Source: Emydura subglobosa
Lineage: Eukaryota; Chordata; Testudines; Chelidae
Length of the DNA: 64,000 bases
Direction of reading: 5' to 3'
NCBI GenBank assembly: GCA_007922225.1
Contig: ML679946.1
Span: 89,618,407 to 89,682,406, forward strand
In this document: positions 33,432-45,829 of the stretch, one piece after another
Layout: each line of letters starts with the position of its first letter
Numbering within the stretch: position 1 is the stretch's first letter
Notes under the pieces: generated by a model
The model's input: only the letters and a program-made list of their open reading frames with translations
What the model was told of the DNA's origin: nothing
Database searches by the model: none
Program-made: the position numbers and the translations under genes

Positions 33432-36050
33432 TCAGTCTGATTTCGAGAGTTTACGCTTAACATGTCGGGGGGGTTCCCAAGTGTCACTATCATCTGTTTC
33501 TTCCTCCTCTTCCTGATCATCCAGCATTTCTTCTTCATCCTCATTCTCCTCAAACAGCTCTATGCCTAATTCTGATCTTCTTTGCCTTTCTGCAAACCAC
33601 TCTCTGACCTGCTCATAGCCCATGTGAGATTTGGCTACAAGTTCATCAAGGTCTTGCTCATTGAGGAATTTATGCTTCATATAATAATCCTTAAGGATTG
33701 CTGTTCCAGTTTTGAATTTGATGACTGATGACCCTCTGTCCCAGTTGTTTATCCTTTTGCTTCCCCGAGGCCGCCCACGAGGCCTTCCTCTCCCCCTCCC
33801 TTTCGGTCTTCCTCTCCCCCTCCTTCTGACAAAGCCTTGACCATTGATACAATTCCCACTGGCACCCTGGTAGTAATAGTACCATTTCAAACCACCATTT
33901 TTCCAGGCATAGCGAGTATCTCCAAACCAGCTAACAATGTCCGATCTCGGAAGTCCAGTTTCTTCTGCCAGCTTGTCGTATTCTTGTGGGGATGGCCACT
34001 GAGTATGGACAAATGAACTTTTAAGCATGTGTAACTGCTCTGGTGACTTTTTACCCACCTTGCTTGCAGAACCCCCTGACTTTAGCCCTACAGATCCCTC
34101 TCCCTGAGAGGTTTCTCCAGCCTCATCTTTTGAGCTACTTGCATTGCTCTCTTTTAACTCAGCTCCCTCTTCCTTTAAAGCATTTGATTTCTTTCGCTCT
34201 GTAAACCAGGAATTGATCTCTCTCCTGGTCAGTTTAGTTTGTGCTCTTAACCTATTCAGCTCTTCATCTGTCAGGACAGGGTTATTGAGGAAACTCTCTT
34301 GGAGGTTGTGCAGCTGTTCAGCGGTCTTTTCTTTGAATTTCTGTGGGGTGAAATCAGGAAAAGCATTCCACGATTGTTTATGCTGTGGAGTGGCTACTGT
34401 TGGGGATTCATTTGTTTCATCACTTGAATCAATAATAATGGTGGTGGAAGAATCATTGTTGAGATGAATGCCATGATTATTTTTTGAGTTTCTCTGGTTG
34501 TATCGTGTGTCACTAAACCACTTTTTGATTTCTCCTTTGGTTAGGCCTGTTATTTTCATGAGCCTAATAATCTCCGAATCATGAGGGAACTGATTTTTAA
34601 GGTAACTGACTTTTAATTCCGCCAGCTGTTCTTTTGTCTTCTTTGCACGGATGCCAAATGAATCCGGATTTACTAATGTGGTTTCGTGTTTGATAAGCTG
34701 AGGGGCTGGAATAGCAGCTACTTGCTTGGTTTCTGCAATAGGCTGGGCAGTATGGAGATGGCTTTTCTGTAACTGTGTTTGATTTGGGACTCCTGCTACT
34801 GTCAAAGCTATCGGGGCTGTTACTGGCAATGTGTTTGTGCCTGCAACTTGAGTGAGGACAAGACCTGGCTGACCAACTATTTGGCAAGTCTGCAAGATGG
34901 ACGGCAAACCATTGCTAGCTGCTGAAATGTGTGCTGGAATAACTGTAATTGTCTGTGGTACAGTATGCACAGTGCCATTAAATTGCTTCCTCCTTGCTTC
35001 TTCTACTTCCTCTGGGGTCCAGCTCACGCCATGTTTCAGACGTTGGGCAGAAAACCATATTTTAATCTGTTCCTCGGTATATTTAGCTTGAGCAGAGAGA
35101 ACTGTGATTTCTGACATGGTTGGATAGGGAAACTTGTTGTAGGTGTTGAGCAGAAGAGGGTTGTTATCCAAAGCAGTGTTGTAGGTTGGAATGCTGTTTA
35201 CAGGTATTAAGACTTTTGGAATCAAGTTAGAGTTCTGGGGAGCTGGGACAGTAGTTATTACCTGGGCCACCCCAGGTTGAATCACTGGCGCTGCAGTTAT
35301 CACTGTGCTAGTTGCATCTGCTGCACCACAAGCAGCTGGATTGTTTGTTTTGGACTCGGAAACTGCTGTTTGTGGGTTTTCTACTACTTCCTCACAGTCT
35401 GGCTCATTTTCAGTTTCCTTTTCTTCACCTGGAATGTCTTCAGCTACGTTGTGGAAAAGAGCAATTCGTTTAGTCTCTGTTTTGTTTTTCATCATTTTCA
35501 TAATAGGAGTTTTGCTAATTGAGATCCCTGATAAGGGGATCTCTGAGGCGTTGGATTGCTCAGCATTCTCCTCTTTCACAAAACTCCCATCAAAAGTGAG
35601 ATCATTCACCGTTTGCTCGAAGATGGTCTGATTATTACGTTTCACCATGGTTAATTTAAAATTTTCTTCTCCAGGGTGATACTTCAGATTGTGCTCTGAA
35701 AGAGCATCATACCTTTTGGTAAGAAAATTGCATTCCATGCAAACATAGGATGAATTTAATACTACATTGGGGTGTTCTGAATCCACATGAAAAGTAAACA
35801 TATTCAGATCTGGCGTCTGAAATGTACAGTATTTACATTCATAGCCACCTTCAACTCTTTTATTTTGCTGATTGTCTGAATCCAAATATTCTTCAATGTC
35901 TTCATCACTTGATATACTCTCAGCTGTAGCATTCTCTGCTGGTGTAAGTAGAAGAGGTCCTTCATCCAAGTCGGATATCATTTCTAGGTCTGGATCCTGC
36001 TCACTTGCTAGGACCATGCATGGTGTAGTTGATTTTCGTTTACTTGCCAT
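33432..36050 (-). CDS. ZHX1: ZHX1, zinc fingers and homeoboxes protein 1 (complete)
   Basis: An intact 872-aa frame very close to mammalian ZHX1 (873 aa). ZHX1 is a nuclear transcriptional repressor that dimerises with ZHX2/ZHX3 and interacts with NF-YA. In order: an acidic N-terminus; two C2H2 zinc fingers (C72, C75, H88, H93 and C104, C107, H120, H125); five homeodomains at roughly 284-346, 464-526, 569-630, 660-722 and 776-832, each with the helix-3 core (WFSAQRL, WFSDTRY, WFTERKK, WFGDTRY, WFAERQR). Between the last two lies a basic Gly-Arg-Pro stretch (about 742-766) with AT-hook-like GRP motifs. The C-terminus (about 833-858) is very acidic, followed by a basic HVKRKL motif. The start is the family's [10 protein letters not shown]. 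The coding sequence lies in one exon, as usual for ZHX genes. Confidence 0.98.
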   Translation of the reverse strand: MASKRKSTTPCMVLASEQDPDLEMISDLDEGPLLLTPAENATAESISSDEDIEEYLDSDNQQNKRVEGGYECKYCTFQTPDLNMFTFHVDSEHPNVVLNSSYVCMECNFLTKRYDALSEHNLKYHPGEENFKLTMVKRNNQTIFEQTVNDLTFDGSFVKEENAEQSNASEIPLSGISISKTPIMKMMKNKTETKRIALFHNVAEDIPGEEKETENEPDCEEVVENPQTAVSESKTNNPAACGAADATSTVITAAPVIQPGVAQVITTVPAPQNSNLIPKVLIPVNSIPTYNTALDNNPLLLNTYNKFPYPTMSEITVLSAQAKYTEEQIKIWFSAQRLKHGVSWTPEEVEEARRKQFNGTVHTVPQTITVIPAHISAASNGLPSILQTCQIVGQPGLVLTQVAGTNTLPVTAPIALTVAGVPNQTQLQKSHLHTAQPIAETKQVAAIPAPQLIKHETTLVNPDSFGIRAKKTKEQLAELKVSYLKNQFPHDSEIIRLMKITGLTKGEIKKWFSDTRYNQRNSKNNHGIHLNNDSSTTIIIDSSDETNESPTVATPQHKQSWNAFPDFTPQKFKEKTAEQLHNLQESFLNNPVLTDEELNRLRAQTKLTRREINSWFTERKKSNALKEEGAELKESNASSSKDEAGETSQGEGSVGLKSGGSASKVGKKSPEQLHMLKSSFVHTQWPSPQEYDKLAEETGLPRSDIVSWFGDTRYAWKNGGLKWYYYYQGASGNCINGQGFVRRRGRGRPKGRGRGRPRGRPRGSKRINNWDRGSSVIKFKTGTAILKDYYMKHKFLNEQDLDELVAKSHMGYEQVREWFAERQRRSELGIELFEENEDEEEMLDDQEEEEETDDSDTWEPPRHVKRKLSKSD

Positions 36051-36265
36051 TTCTGTTGTTGTGAGGAAATAATATTGACTTGAATGATAGTAGGTTCGAG
36101 CTCTTCTTGATTTTCAATAATGGCTTTTGGTACTTCAAGTCAGTTCTTGAAACTTCTCAACATTTATCCCATTAGCAGCTTTTTGTAGTGCAATCAGATA
36201 AAAAAATCTTTGTAGTTGAAGAATGAAATGTTGAGCCACAACTTCTTAAAATCCACATCCACCAC
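36051..36265 (-). other. ZHX1: ZHX1 5' UTR part of the coding exon
   Basis: On the minus strand the acceptor TTATTTTCTTTACTGCAG ends at 36266. The exon then runs 215 nt to the start codon at 36050. An upstream exon must supply the rest of the 5' UTR. Confidence 0.65.
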
Positions 36266-37147
36266 CTGCAGTAAAGAAAATAAATCATTATAGAAGTTTG
36301 AAATGAGTAATTTCTATTCTATTAGCCAGAAACATATTCTGTGACTAGAAGTAACTTAACACTATGTGCTTGATTCCACCACTCTTTCCCTCTTAAGTGA
36401 ATCCACTGAAATCAGTAAGACTATTCAAGAAGTAAAGTACTACTCAGCAGAAGTAAGCATGACAAGATCAGGCTCTTTATGTTATACATTAGAAATCTTT
36501 CAAACTGTTATCAATGCAGATGAAGGACATCAAATATGGAATGGTATCAGAACGGTAACTTTCCAATTGATCCCTTTTCTTTTAATGCTGGGTACGTTTC
36601 TGAGATCATCTGCGTTAAGCCACTTTTGCACCCTCTCAATACCAGGGTGCTCTGTTGAAATTATTGAAGTCTTGCCAGGATGCTTTATGGGCCATAGCAC
36701 TGCCTGCTGTGGCCCCTCTCTTGACACAACCCTCTTGTCCCAACCTTGCCTGGCGCACACCCCTATGCCAAGGCTTCTGAGGAGGGTTCTCAGAAGACAG
36801 CCTTTGGGTGATTTTCCACAATGTATACTTTTAAAACCCGTTTTTATGGCACTCTGGCAGAGAGGGGGTGAGGATCTCACCCTCTGTCTCAGTTCCTGAT
36901 ATATCACTGAAATTCAGGATTTGAAAATTCTATTCCAAACTAGTGTAAATTAATTGCTACCCACGCCGGTTAACTAAAGTGTGCTTGCATGCATCACTGT
37001 GCACTACTGAGGAAGGGAATTAAATATTTGTTATACATAGTATAGTCACCTGCTATTTTTCCCCTATTTTGAAAAAAAAAAAAAGAAGTATTTATCTTTA
37101 GCTTCAAACTTTTCTTCAGCACAAGGGAGAAACGTGATTATACTTAC
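36266..37147. other. ZHX1 intron, with palindromic repeat
   Basis: 36362-36475 contains a decayed palindromic repeat. The 177-codon plus-strand frame at 36366-36899 and its minus-strand counterpart show no domain and are not called. 37069-37084 is A-rich. Confidence 0.45.
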
Positions 37148-37214
37148 CTGCACAAAGTACTGTACAACACACACAGTTTTTGAAAGAGTACAACAGTATT
37201 ACACTGGTAGCAGC
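37148..37214 (-). other. ZHX1: Candidate ZHX1 untranslated exon 2
   Basis: On the minus strand, GTGCAG|GTAAGTA (donor GT at 37147-37146) is a near-ideal donor about 880 bp upstream of the coding-exon acceptor. A possible acceptor GCCCACAG ends at 37215, giving a 67-bp exon, though its pyrimidine tract is weak. It could instead belong to an alternative first exon. Confidence 0.35.
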
Positions 37215-37529
37215 CTGTGGGCAACGAGTTCACCTAATCATCAGCATCCAGTTATGCGCTGTGATTGCTAGTGAGAAGTATTGTCCCCTTGCGCTGGACA
37301 AACAACACATGAAATGATATAAAGGAAAAACCTGGCAAATACACAGTTTGATAAATCTTATCTTAAGTCGTTGCCTGTGAACATAGAATGTATTGCTGTT
37401 TTTAGAAGAACCTCTTGCGCGTGAAATGTAAATCTGACCATAGCTGTGTCTTTTCAAGGAGTGAACAAAGTCTCTCTATTTAAAGTATGAAATTCACAGA
37501 TGTTTAAAGTTCTTTTGTTTACTGATTAA

Positions 37530-37590
37530 GGCCCTGATTCAGGAAAGTACATAAGCACATGTGCTTAAGCACTTTCCTGAACAGAGGTCT
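37530..37590. repeat. Short palindromic repeat (TCAGGAAAGT arms)
   Basis: 37539-37558 and 37561-37580 pair in 18 of 20 positions with a 2-base loop. It starts with the GGCCCTGATTCAG motif shared with the copies at 40505 and 41451. It is a hairpin MITE. Confidence 0.7.
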
Positions 37591-38615
37591 AAATCAAATG
37601 CCTTGTTTTACTGAATCACACAGCTTCAGACCACGTGTACCTTCTTTAGAATATTTTTCTGTACACATACTTTTTTACACTGTTTTAAAAAAAGAGATTT
37701 ACACTTGAGAAATTTCTACTAATGTAAACTTTATATAATTTCCCTCAAAAGAGATGCCAGTTTAACTTGTAGTGCATATTATATTCAGAGAAATTCTTTC
37801 ATCAGAATGAGAACACTTTAAAAAATGCACTTGAGTGCATCAACCATTAGCTTATTTACTTGGACTGGAAAAAAGGAATGAAAAAAGGTAGGCTGGTAGA
37901 TTAGAAAATAAATACAAAATAAAATGTAAACAGAACATTACAAAATCATATTTCAAAATAATTTTTTCCCTAAATTTAGAACCAAGAGATAAAATAGAAG
38001 AGACATTTTAAAACATACAGTTTACAGTTGGAAAACAAGAGCTGGAGCAACCTTGCAAAGTACTTCAATTTATATTTATAAGCTTACGGGTGAGATTATC
38101 AAAAACACTCTTCCACTCAAGTCAACAGTAAAACTCCTACTGACTTCAATGGGATCACTTAAGTTAACTGCATGATTCTGAAACTCCCACCCTACATTTC
38201 TAACTTGAGTTTACCCTAATTTGAGCTCCCATAATTTTAGAATGGCCCTTACCTCACCTGTCAATCACAAAATATAGCTATTCTTTCACACAGGGCTGCT
38301 ATAGCAAAGTAAGAGTCTTAACAGCATACTGGGAGCCCAATTCTGAAGTGGTACACAGTGTAAATGAGTGCAGAATTTGGCCCTAAGTCTCTTTTGGTTT
38401 GTATTGCTTACATTTAAACATACTATGCCATCCCTCTAGCCTGTTTACTAGTAAAGCACTGTGCTTCTTCAGGGTGAGAAGTTCTGTGAAAGACAGAAAG
38501 TTGTGTTCTTACCACACCGGTGATTGCATTTTTTAAAAGGATAAAGGAATTTTAGAAAATTGTATTGATTTTGACACAATGCTGATAACAGCAGATGAAA
38601 TTCACTAAAGGGCCA

Positions 38616-38698
38616 GCTTTTTAAACATATTTGGGTGCCTAGTTCCCGCTGATTTAAATGGAGATTAGGTGCCTAAATATCTTTAAAAATCACGCCCC
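38616..38698. repeat. Decayed palindromic repeat (GGTGCCTA type)
   Basis: GGTGCCTAGTTCCCGCTG at the left pairs imperfectly with 'agattaggtgcctaaatatc' at the right, ending in a TTTAAAAATCACGCCCC motif. It belongs to the same family as 39309-39414. Confidence 0.5.
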
Positions 38699-39308
38699 AA
38701 ATTCTCAGCAGAACAGAAGTTCTCTGTAGGTTGTAGCCCTATCTAGTTTTACTTTTATCCCTCCGCTTTTGATTTCCCAGCTGGCAGGAAAATGAAATCT
38801 GTTTGCTCTCTCTTCCTTTCTGTGCTCTGAGTGGTTGCGAAGTGAATTTCATATCTAACTCCCAGTCAGGGCTGGCAGGGAGCAAAAAGGTGCAATAAGG
38901 AGAACAGTAGAAAAAAGAGAAAGAGAAAACTGTTGAAAAGGCAGAACATAGGACAATAAGAACAATGCACAAAATACATGAGTAAAAAGAACAATACAGT
39001 TCTTCATGGAAGAGTCCTCTAATGAATTTAATAGGGATGAAAGTATAAAATGTGGGTACTGTTTCTATGAATTAGCAACAATGACTTGAGAAGAATATGT
39101 TACTTGAAGACTTGAAGAATATGTTAACACAGAAGTGCTACAAAAAGAAGTAGACAGAGAGAGGAGAAGCATTGGGGACAGCATTGTTCTTGTTCAGAGT
39201 TAGAAGAGAGCAAGGTCTTTTTGTGTTCCTTTACCACAGTTGCATGACAATAGAAGGATTCTACTGATATTTAACTATTTATCTATAGAAATTACTCTAA
39301 AAAGCTAA

Positions 39309-39414
39309 GGGGGAGATTTTCCAATGTGATAAGGGATTGAGGAGCACAAGTCCCATTGCAAGTCAATAGGACTTGGGGCCCTAAATCCCTTAGGCACTTT
39401 TGAAAATCTCCCTC
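39309..39414. repeat. Palindromic MITE of ~105 bp
   Basis: GGGGGAGATTTTC at the left and GAAAATCTCCCTC at the right are inverse complements. The complementarity goes on through 'aagggatt' / 'aaatccctt' to the centre (CCATTGCAAGTCAATAGG), so almost the whole element can fold into one hairpin. Confidence 0.75.
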
Positions 39415-40504
39415 TAAAGAATTTAATAGAGAACAAGATACTTAATAGGGATTTGGTAACATCTTAAAATCTAATAGAAAAATGTATATTATATCAGATG
39501 GTTCCAAAAACCCAAAGAAAGTTTATACTTTTCTTAAATTTTATATATTTCTTCAAAAATCATATGAAAACATGTCCTAAATATTAATTTTTTGGCATTT
39601 CTTAAATTGAAGGTTTAAAAAGCTAAATATATTTCAGAACAACTTAGTTAAAGTTTTAAGCCCACATATTCAAAAGTGGCTTCTAATTTTTGGTGCCTAT
39701 CATTAAACATCTACAGCTTGATTTTCAAGGGCACTGATCTCAAACTGCTTTTGGAGTTGTGCACACTCAATAACGCTGAAGATCAGGTTCTATACATGTA
39801 AAGTTTGGCACTCATATTTGATGCCACTTTTGAAAATCTGAGCCTCCTTACTCTAAATTCACAGAAAAGTTACAAAATTCAAGTGATGCTGTTGGGATAA
39901 ATTTAGCCTAAAATGTCAGCTATGAGAAATGTTTCCATGGAAATTGTTTTAAAAATGCCAGTGGACATATTTTAAAAACAAATCAAGATTCTCCTGCAAC
40001 GTTTCCAAACCAAATACAGTAGCATTAGTGCCCACAAGCTGAAAGAGAAAGTGTAAAAACTGAGGCACATTTTTTACTATTGTTTCAGAGAAAAGAAAAG
40101 AAAGACCACAGCATAAACAGTGAAAAGTAAATTAAAATGATTTATTTTTTGATTTATGGTACTGTTAGAAACAAAGGTAAGGACATTTTTAAAAACATAT
40201 GACTTTAAATTCTAGTAAGTACTATTTTAGTTAGAGCTGATTAGGAAATATATTTTATTTCCAGAAAAATGTAAAATGAAAAAAATATTTTTCATTTTTG
40301 ACAACACTGTTGCCAAGTTTTGTTGGAAAAAAACCCCATTTTTTGGTTTCTCAACAAAACTAAAAAAAAATAGGCAAAAATTTTCATTTAATCAAAAAGG
40401 CATTTTTCATTGTGAAAAATTTTCAACCAGATGTGCTTTAATCCCTTAAAATGTATTCATTACTAAATATTCCTTACTTCTGCAATTTTACCTTGAACTT
40501 TCAG

Positions 40505-40620
40505 GTTTGAGCCACAATCCTGGAAAGATTTACACGTGCTTAACTTTATGCACTATGAATAATCCCATTAACTTCAAAGTTAAAGCATATGAAAAAGTTT
40601 TACAGGATCAGGGCCTTCAA
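40505..40620. repeat. Palindromic repeat, decayed copy
   Basis: It runs from ACAATCCTGGAAAG to 'tttacaggatcagggcc', with 'cgtgcttaacttta' and 'caaagttaaagcat' as inner arms. It is a diverged copy of the family at 41451. Confidence 0.6.
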
Positions 40621-41450
40621 CTTTAACTTTTGAATCTGAAGTGGAAACTGCTGAAAACATTGATTTCAGAAAACTGAAAAATAAACTGTTCACAGTATTA
40701 GTTAACCCTTTCCTATTATTTTAAGGCTCAAAAGTTTTCTCAGTTAATTTTAACAACTGGGGTGAAGCTGTATATAAATATTTTCCAAACTCAGACAGAC
40801 GCCAGCTCCTTCCTACAAGTAAGAAGCTGAGGGAGAAAGAAAATGGGAATTACAAAGGAAATATATCTAAAAGGGGGGGATCACATGTCTATCTTAATTT
40901 TTATCTCCTAATTCAACAAGAAACTGCTTACATTGCAAAAAATAAAAGTTTTTTTCCTCCGTGTTCATATTGTTTACTTTGTGAATAGTAATTTCTCCTT
41001 GTAGGAACTTTCACCCAGAGTGCTGAGAGAATTTAAAAAAACCCCAAACCACAAAAATGTGATTATAAAAATAGAAACATTAGCATGCGACTCAGGAGAC
41101 TTCTCACTGAAGCACCTGAAACTACTTTTAACTTTTTGTTGTAATTGACCAGGTTTCTAGTTGCTTGTATCACTTCACTTATCAATCTTGAGAAGTAGAT
41201 ACTTGCTTGTTTCCTTACACTTTCCATATTTTCATGGTTTAAAAATACTGACGATCACCAGGTGGGTCATCTTTTATCAATTATTGACTGGCTGAATTAA
41301 CTGTCTTTAGTTTTGTCTTATATCCTCAACTCCTCCAGGTGTTCACTGACTGCCTGGCTCTGAAGGCATTACTGCTTAAAGATGAAGTGCAAAGTAAAAC
41401 TATATTAAGGGCCAGAAATTTTCACAAAACTCCTCCACTAATTGAACTCT

Positions 41451-41549
41451 GGTCCTGATTCAGCAAGGTATTTGACTTGAATTGACTTCAGTGGGACTAC
41501 TCAGACTTGAAGTTAGCAATGTGCTCAAGTTTATTGCTGAATTAGGAGA
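41451..41549. repeat. Palindromic MITE (GATTCAGCAAG / GCTGAAT arms)
   Basis: GATTCAGCAAGGTA at the left pairs with 'attgctgaatta' at the right, and a GACTTCAGTGGGACTACTCA core lies at the centre. It is non-coding. Confidence 0.65.
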
Positions 41550-41898
41550 CCACTAGGGGTCTTTCACACTTACAGCATACATTCTTAAAAGTTAAAACCT
41601 TTTTTATATGCTCAGCATCAGTTAGTGGGATATTCTGCACATATTTCTGAGTTTATTGCAATTTATTTCTCATTCACTATTAATAGAAATTTGACCTAAA
41701 TTGAAATCTTCATGAAATGTAAGAGAAGTTGCACCAATTAAGAAGTGAAAATAACCTTTAGTTTCATAAACAGCAATATTAGTCAATCAGCAATGTGGTG
41801 TCAACTCAGGCAAGGGGTTTATTTTATGGAGACTTGCCAATGACATCCTGAAACTCAAACTTGGACATGTGATAGGAAAGCATGACACTCCCATATTT

Positions 41899-41921
41899 AA
41901 AAAAAAAAAAAAAAAAAAAAA
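41899..41921. repeat. Poly(A) run
   Basis: A run of 23 A bases without a recognisable retroposon body upstream. Confidence 0.8.
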
Positions 41922-42987
41922 GAGCAAAGAACAAACTTTTAAGTATACAAGTTAAGCAGTGTTCTATGTAAGAGTCACACTGGCATATATGGATTTTTTT
42001 TAAAGTGTTCTGTTCAATTTGTTGATCGTTTTCATCCATCCTTTTTCATTTCTTTACACTAACAGTAACATCCCAGATTCACAAACTGCTGTATTTTGTA
42101 ACGAACAAACAGACATTTGTGCTCTCTAGCTAAACATGGCTACAGGATTCATAGAGCTGCAGAGCCTTTGCTCACATCACAAGCAGTAAGGGATGATCGC
42201 AAAGCCATAATCAGAACTGTGATGAGGCTGGGGGCTAGGAGCCTGATATATAAAGCTCCTTGGAGACAATGGAAAGATTCCCATTAATTTTAGTGGTCAG
42301 GCCCCATAAGAGTAGCTTTTTTCTTTCTTCTGTCTTTTAATTCCCCATAGAGTTTAAGGCCAGAAGGGATAATTACATCATCTAATCTAGGTTTTTTAAA
42401 AAGCAAAACGAATAGAAGAAAGTCCTTCATATGCAACTATATCCGCAATTGCAGTAGAATGTGGACATCAGGATTGTTGGGGTCCATTCTTGGCTCTGAA
42501 AGGAACTGCAGTCTAGTGATTAGAACAAGGGATTAAGAGTTAGGATTACTGGGTGGTTTGTTTTTTTTTTTAAAACACCACTTTGCTCATTTACACATTA
42601 TTTATTCACCTGTTGATCTCAATGCACTCGGAGAAAATGGGCATTCAGGAGTAGCCCCATTTTAATGAAAGCATAGCTAAGCACAGATTTCCCATTTTTT
42701 CTGAGAGGCATTGTGGCTAATTGAATGAGCCATGCCTGCTATATTGGAAACAAACTCTGGCAGCAGTGACCTTCTGCAACCTGTCTTGGTCTCTCAGCAC
42801 TGATATTTGCCTTCCCCTAAAGCAGTAATGTGAAATCCTGCTCAACAATAATAGATTTGTAGACTTTTCAGTTTTTAACACTGGTCAACGGAATAGGTGC
42901 AACCAGAATTTATGGACTCGTGGCTCCCAACTTAGTGCTCTTTCCTCTATGAAAAATGGCATTTGCAGGTACATAAGAAGCAGCATG

Positions 42988-44190
42988 TCATAAGATTTTC
43001 ACATAAGAATGGCCATACGGAGTCATCTAGCCCTGTATCCTGTCTTCTGACAGTGGCCAATGCCAGGTGCTTCAGAGGGAACGAATAAAACAGGTAAAAT
43101 CCTCAAATGATCCATCCTGTTGGCCATTCCCAGCCTCTGGCAAACAGCAATTCCTGGCTAATAGCCATTGATGGACCTATCCTCCATGAAGTTATCTAAT
43201 TTTTTTTTAATTCCATTATAGTTTTGGCCTTCACAACATCCTCTGGCAAGGAGTTCCACAATTGACTGTGTGTTGTGTGAAGCAATACTTCCTTTTATTT
43301 GTTTTAAGCCTGCTGCCTATTAATTTCATTTGGTGACCCTTATTTCTTGTATTATGAGGAGTAAACAACACTTCCTTATTTACTTTCTCCACACCAGTCA
43401 TGATTTTATAGACCTCTACCATATCTCCCCTTAGTCGTCTCTTTTCCAAGTTGAAAAATCCCAGTCTTATTAATCTCTTCTCATATGGAAGCATTTCCAT
43501 ACCAGTAATCATTTTAGTTGCCCTTTTCTGTACCTTTTCCAATTCCAATACATCTTTTTTGAGATGGGGCTACCAGATCTGCACACAGTATTCAAGATGT
43601 GGGCATACCATGGATTTATAAAGAGGCAATATATTTTCCGTCTTATTATCTATCCCTTTCCTAATGATTCCCAACATTGTTACCTTTTTTGACTGCCACT
43701 GCACATTGAGTGGATGTTTTCAGAGTAATATCCACAATGACTCCAAATCTCTTTCTTGAGTGTTAACAGCTAACTTAGATCCCATTATTTTATATGTATA
43801 GTTGGGATTATGTTTTCCGATGTGCATTACTTTCAACATTGAATTTCATCTACCATTTTGTTGCCCAGTCACCCAGTTTTGTGAGATCCCTTTGCAGTAT
43901 GCTTTGGACTTAACTGTCTTGAATAGCTTTGTATCTGCAAATTTTGCCACCTTGTTGTTTATCCCTTTTTCCAGATCATTTATGAATATGTTGAACAGTA
44001 CTGGTCCCAGTACAGACCGCTGGAGACACCATTATTTACCTCTCTACAATCTGAAAACTGACCATTTATTCCTACCTTTTTTCCCCTATCTTTTAACCAG
44101 AAGAGGACCTTCCCTCTTATTCCATGCCCGCTTACTTTGCTTAAGAGCCTTTGGTGATACTACAGTGATAGTTGCCAATAAAAGAATCTA
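42988..44190 (-). mobile_element. CR1 LINE, minus strand, 5'-truncated
   Basis: The minus-strand frame at 43548-43231 encodes [21 protein letters not shown], then [20 protein letters not shown], the end of CR1 ORF2. Upstream (43560-44190) continues ORF2 with frameshifts. The 3' UTR runs to about 42990. This is the abundant turtle CR1 subfamily (3' UTR with 'gccaatgccaggtgct'). A different subfamily lies at 229-652. It sits in the probable ZHX1 intron. Confidence 0.88.
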
Positions 44191-44759
44191 GACAGATGAA
44201 GGAAGATGATCAATTTTGCCTGCATCACAAATACAGCTATAGCTGCATGCAGTCACTTTGGAATAATAATGAAGGCTTCAGAGCAGTCTGGAAGCTTATA
44301 CAGTGTAATGCAACAACAGTTCCAATTTTGAGATACTCTGATTAAGACAGAGTAACTAAGTGTTCTACACACTATCACATATGCAAAGATATGGCTCGTC
44401 ACTCAGCCATATTTTTACAGGAACGGTAGAGAGCACTTCTCTGACCTCAGAGCTATTCCGCTGCCAAATTTCAAGTTCCTACTCCAAATGCAAGGCACAA
44501 GAAAAAGGTGGGGGAAAACTTACACTGACAAAAACTGCCTGTTTTTCCTTCCGTTCTCTTTGCTCTTGAAACAAATTAATCTTTCTGGACCAAAATTTCC
44601 AGAAAAAACAACTCTCAAAAATGAGAAATTTCAATCAAAAGGTTAAAGTCTGACACAGTTAAAAGAAACCAAAAATGGGTTTATAATGATAAATAACAGG
44701 CAACTTTAATAGGCATCACAACATGCTCCACTACAGCTACACATGTATAAACGTCACAC

Positions 44760-45120
44760 ATCCCATATTCTCCACTTGTATAACTTTTCAGCAATCACAA
44801 AACACTTTACAGATACTGTCTTATTAAACCTCAGCACCTCTATGAGAGAATTTATCAGTCCCTTTTCACAAATTGGAAAATGTAGGCACTTAGGCCCTGT
44901 CTTGACAGGCAAAAAGGATGTTTTTCAATTGTGTTAGCTCATGTGGAATTAGCTCAGTGTGATTTAAAAGCCCACAATGCTTATTAAGATGCAGGCTAAC
45001 GTGTTTGAAGGTGTATTAGCCAGGCTATAGCACAAATAGTTAATATGATTGGCCCTGTTTTGATGGAGAGGTTAAATGACTTGCACAAGGTCTCAGAGGG
45101 TGTCTGTGGCAGAGGAGAGT
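44760..45120 (-). mobile_element. MIR-like SINE interrupted by a MITE
   Basis: 44787-44890 ('caatcacaaaacactttacagata...cccttttcacaaattgg') and 45060-45120 ('atggagaggttaaatgacttgc...aaggtctcagag') are two parts of an antisense MIR-type sequence. Between them (about 44891-45048) lies DNA beginning AGGCCCTGTCTTGACAGGC, probably a MITE insertion. The assignment is by motif only. Confidence 0.5.
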
Positions 45121-45829
45121 AGACAGCTTTGATCCCCCTACCTACTTCACCACAAGACTAGCCTCCCTCCCCACTTCCTACACTGCAGGAAATATGGACT
45201 GTGAATTGGTCATTGTCAACACAAAATTATTTTCTATATTGAATTGTTAACAGACTACAAGTGTACCCTTAAAGTAACAAATAGAATCACAGAAATTAGA
45301 GAAAGACAAGAGCTAGCAAATCGTCTAATTCACCTCTCTGTGGGAGTAGGGCTGTACCCTATCTATTGGGAAGAGACAGATAGAGCCTGTCCACACTGCA
45401 AGTGTAATGGTGTTTTCAAATCCAGACTGGGATACACTCCTCTGAACTGGTAAAGAAGAAGTCCAAACAGCAGCTTTTTTCACAACACATCCACATGTCA
45501 AAGTTTCTCTCTCCATACATGAGTTCGCTAACAAAGTATCTACATATGCACTCTAGGAAAACCTGAGTGGTTATCACATAGTATCTCAGTATGGGATAGA
45601 ATGTCAGGGGAAGATGCAAGAAAGAAGCATTAACAGCACAAGTGGCCATGCATTCTGGGATGCCCTATATCAGAGAGATGGAAGAAAGGAGGACCTACCA
45701 AAACTGGTTGCACAGGCACAGGCAGGGGGGTCCCCTCCACTCAGAAAAAAAAAGTTATTATAAGACAACCACATGCCAATCTAAGCCTCTGCCTTAGGTA
45801 AAACACATTTAGTTGCCATAGCACCTGAA

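Noticed and set aside
33691..35631. Frames of 60-108 codons on both strands within ZHX1
   Set aside because: Shadows of the ZHX1 coding sequence in other frames.
36366..36907. 177-codon (+) and 125-codon (-) frames in the ZHX1 intron
   Set aside because: Overlapping opposite frames, partly in a palindromic repeat, with no domain. They are most likely chance.
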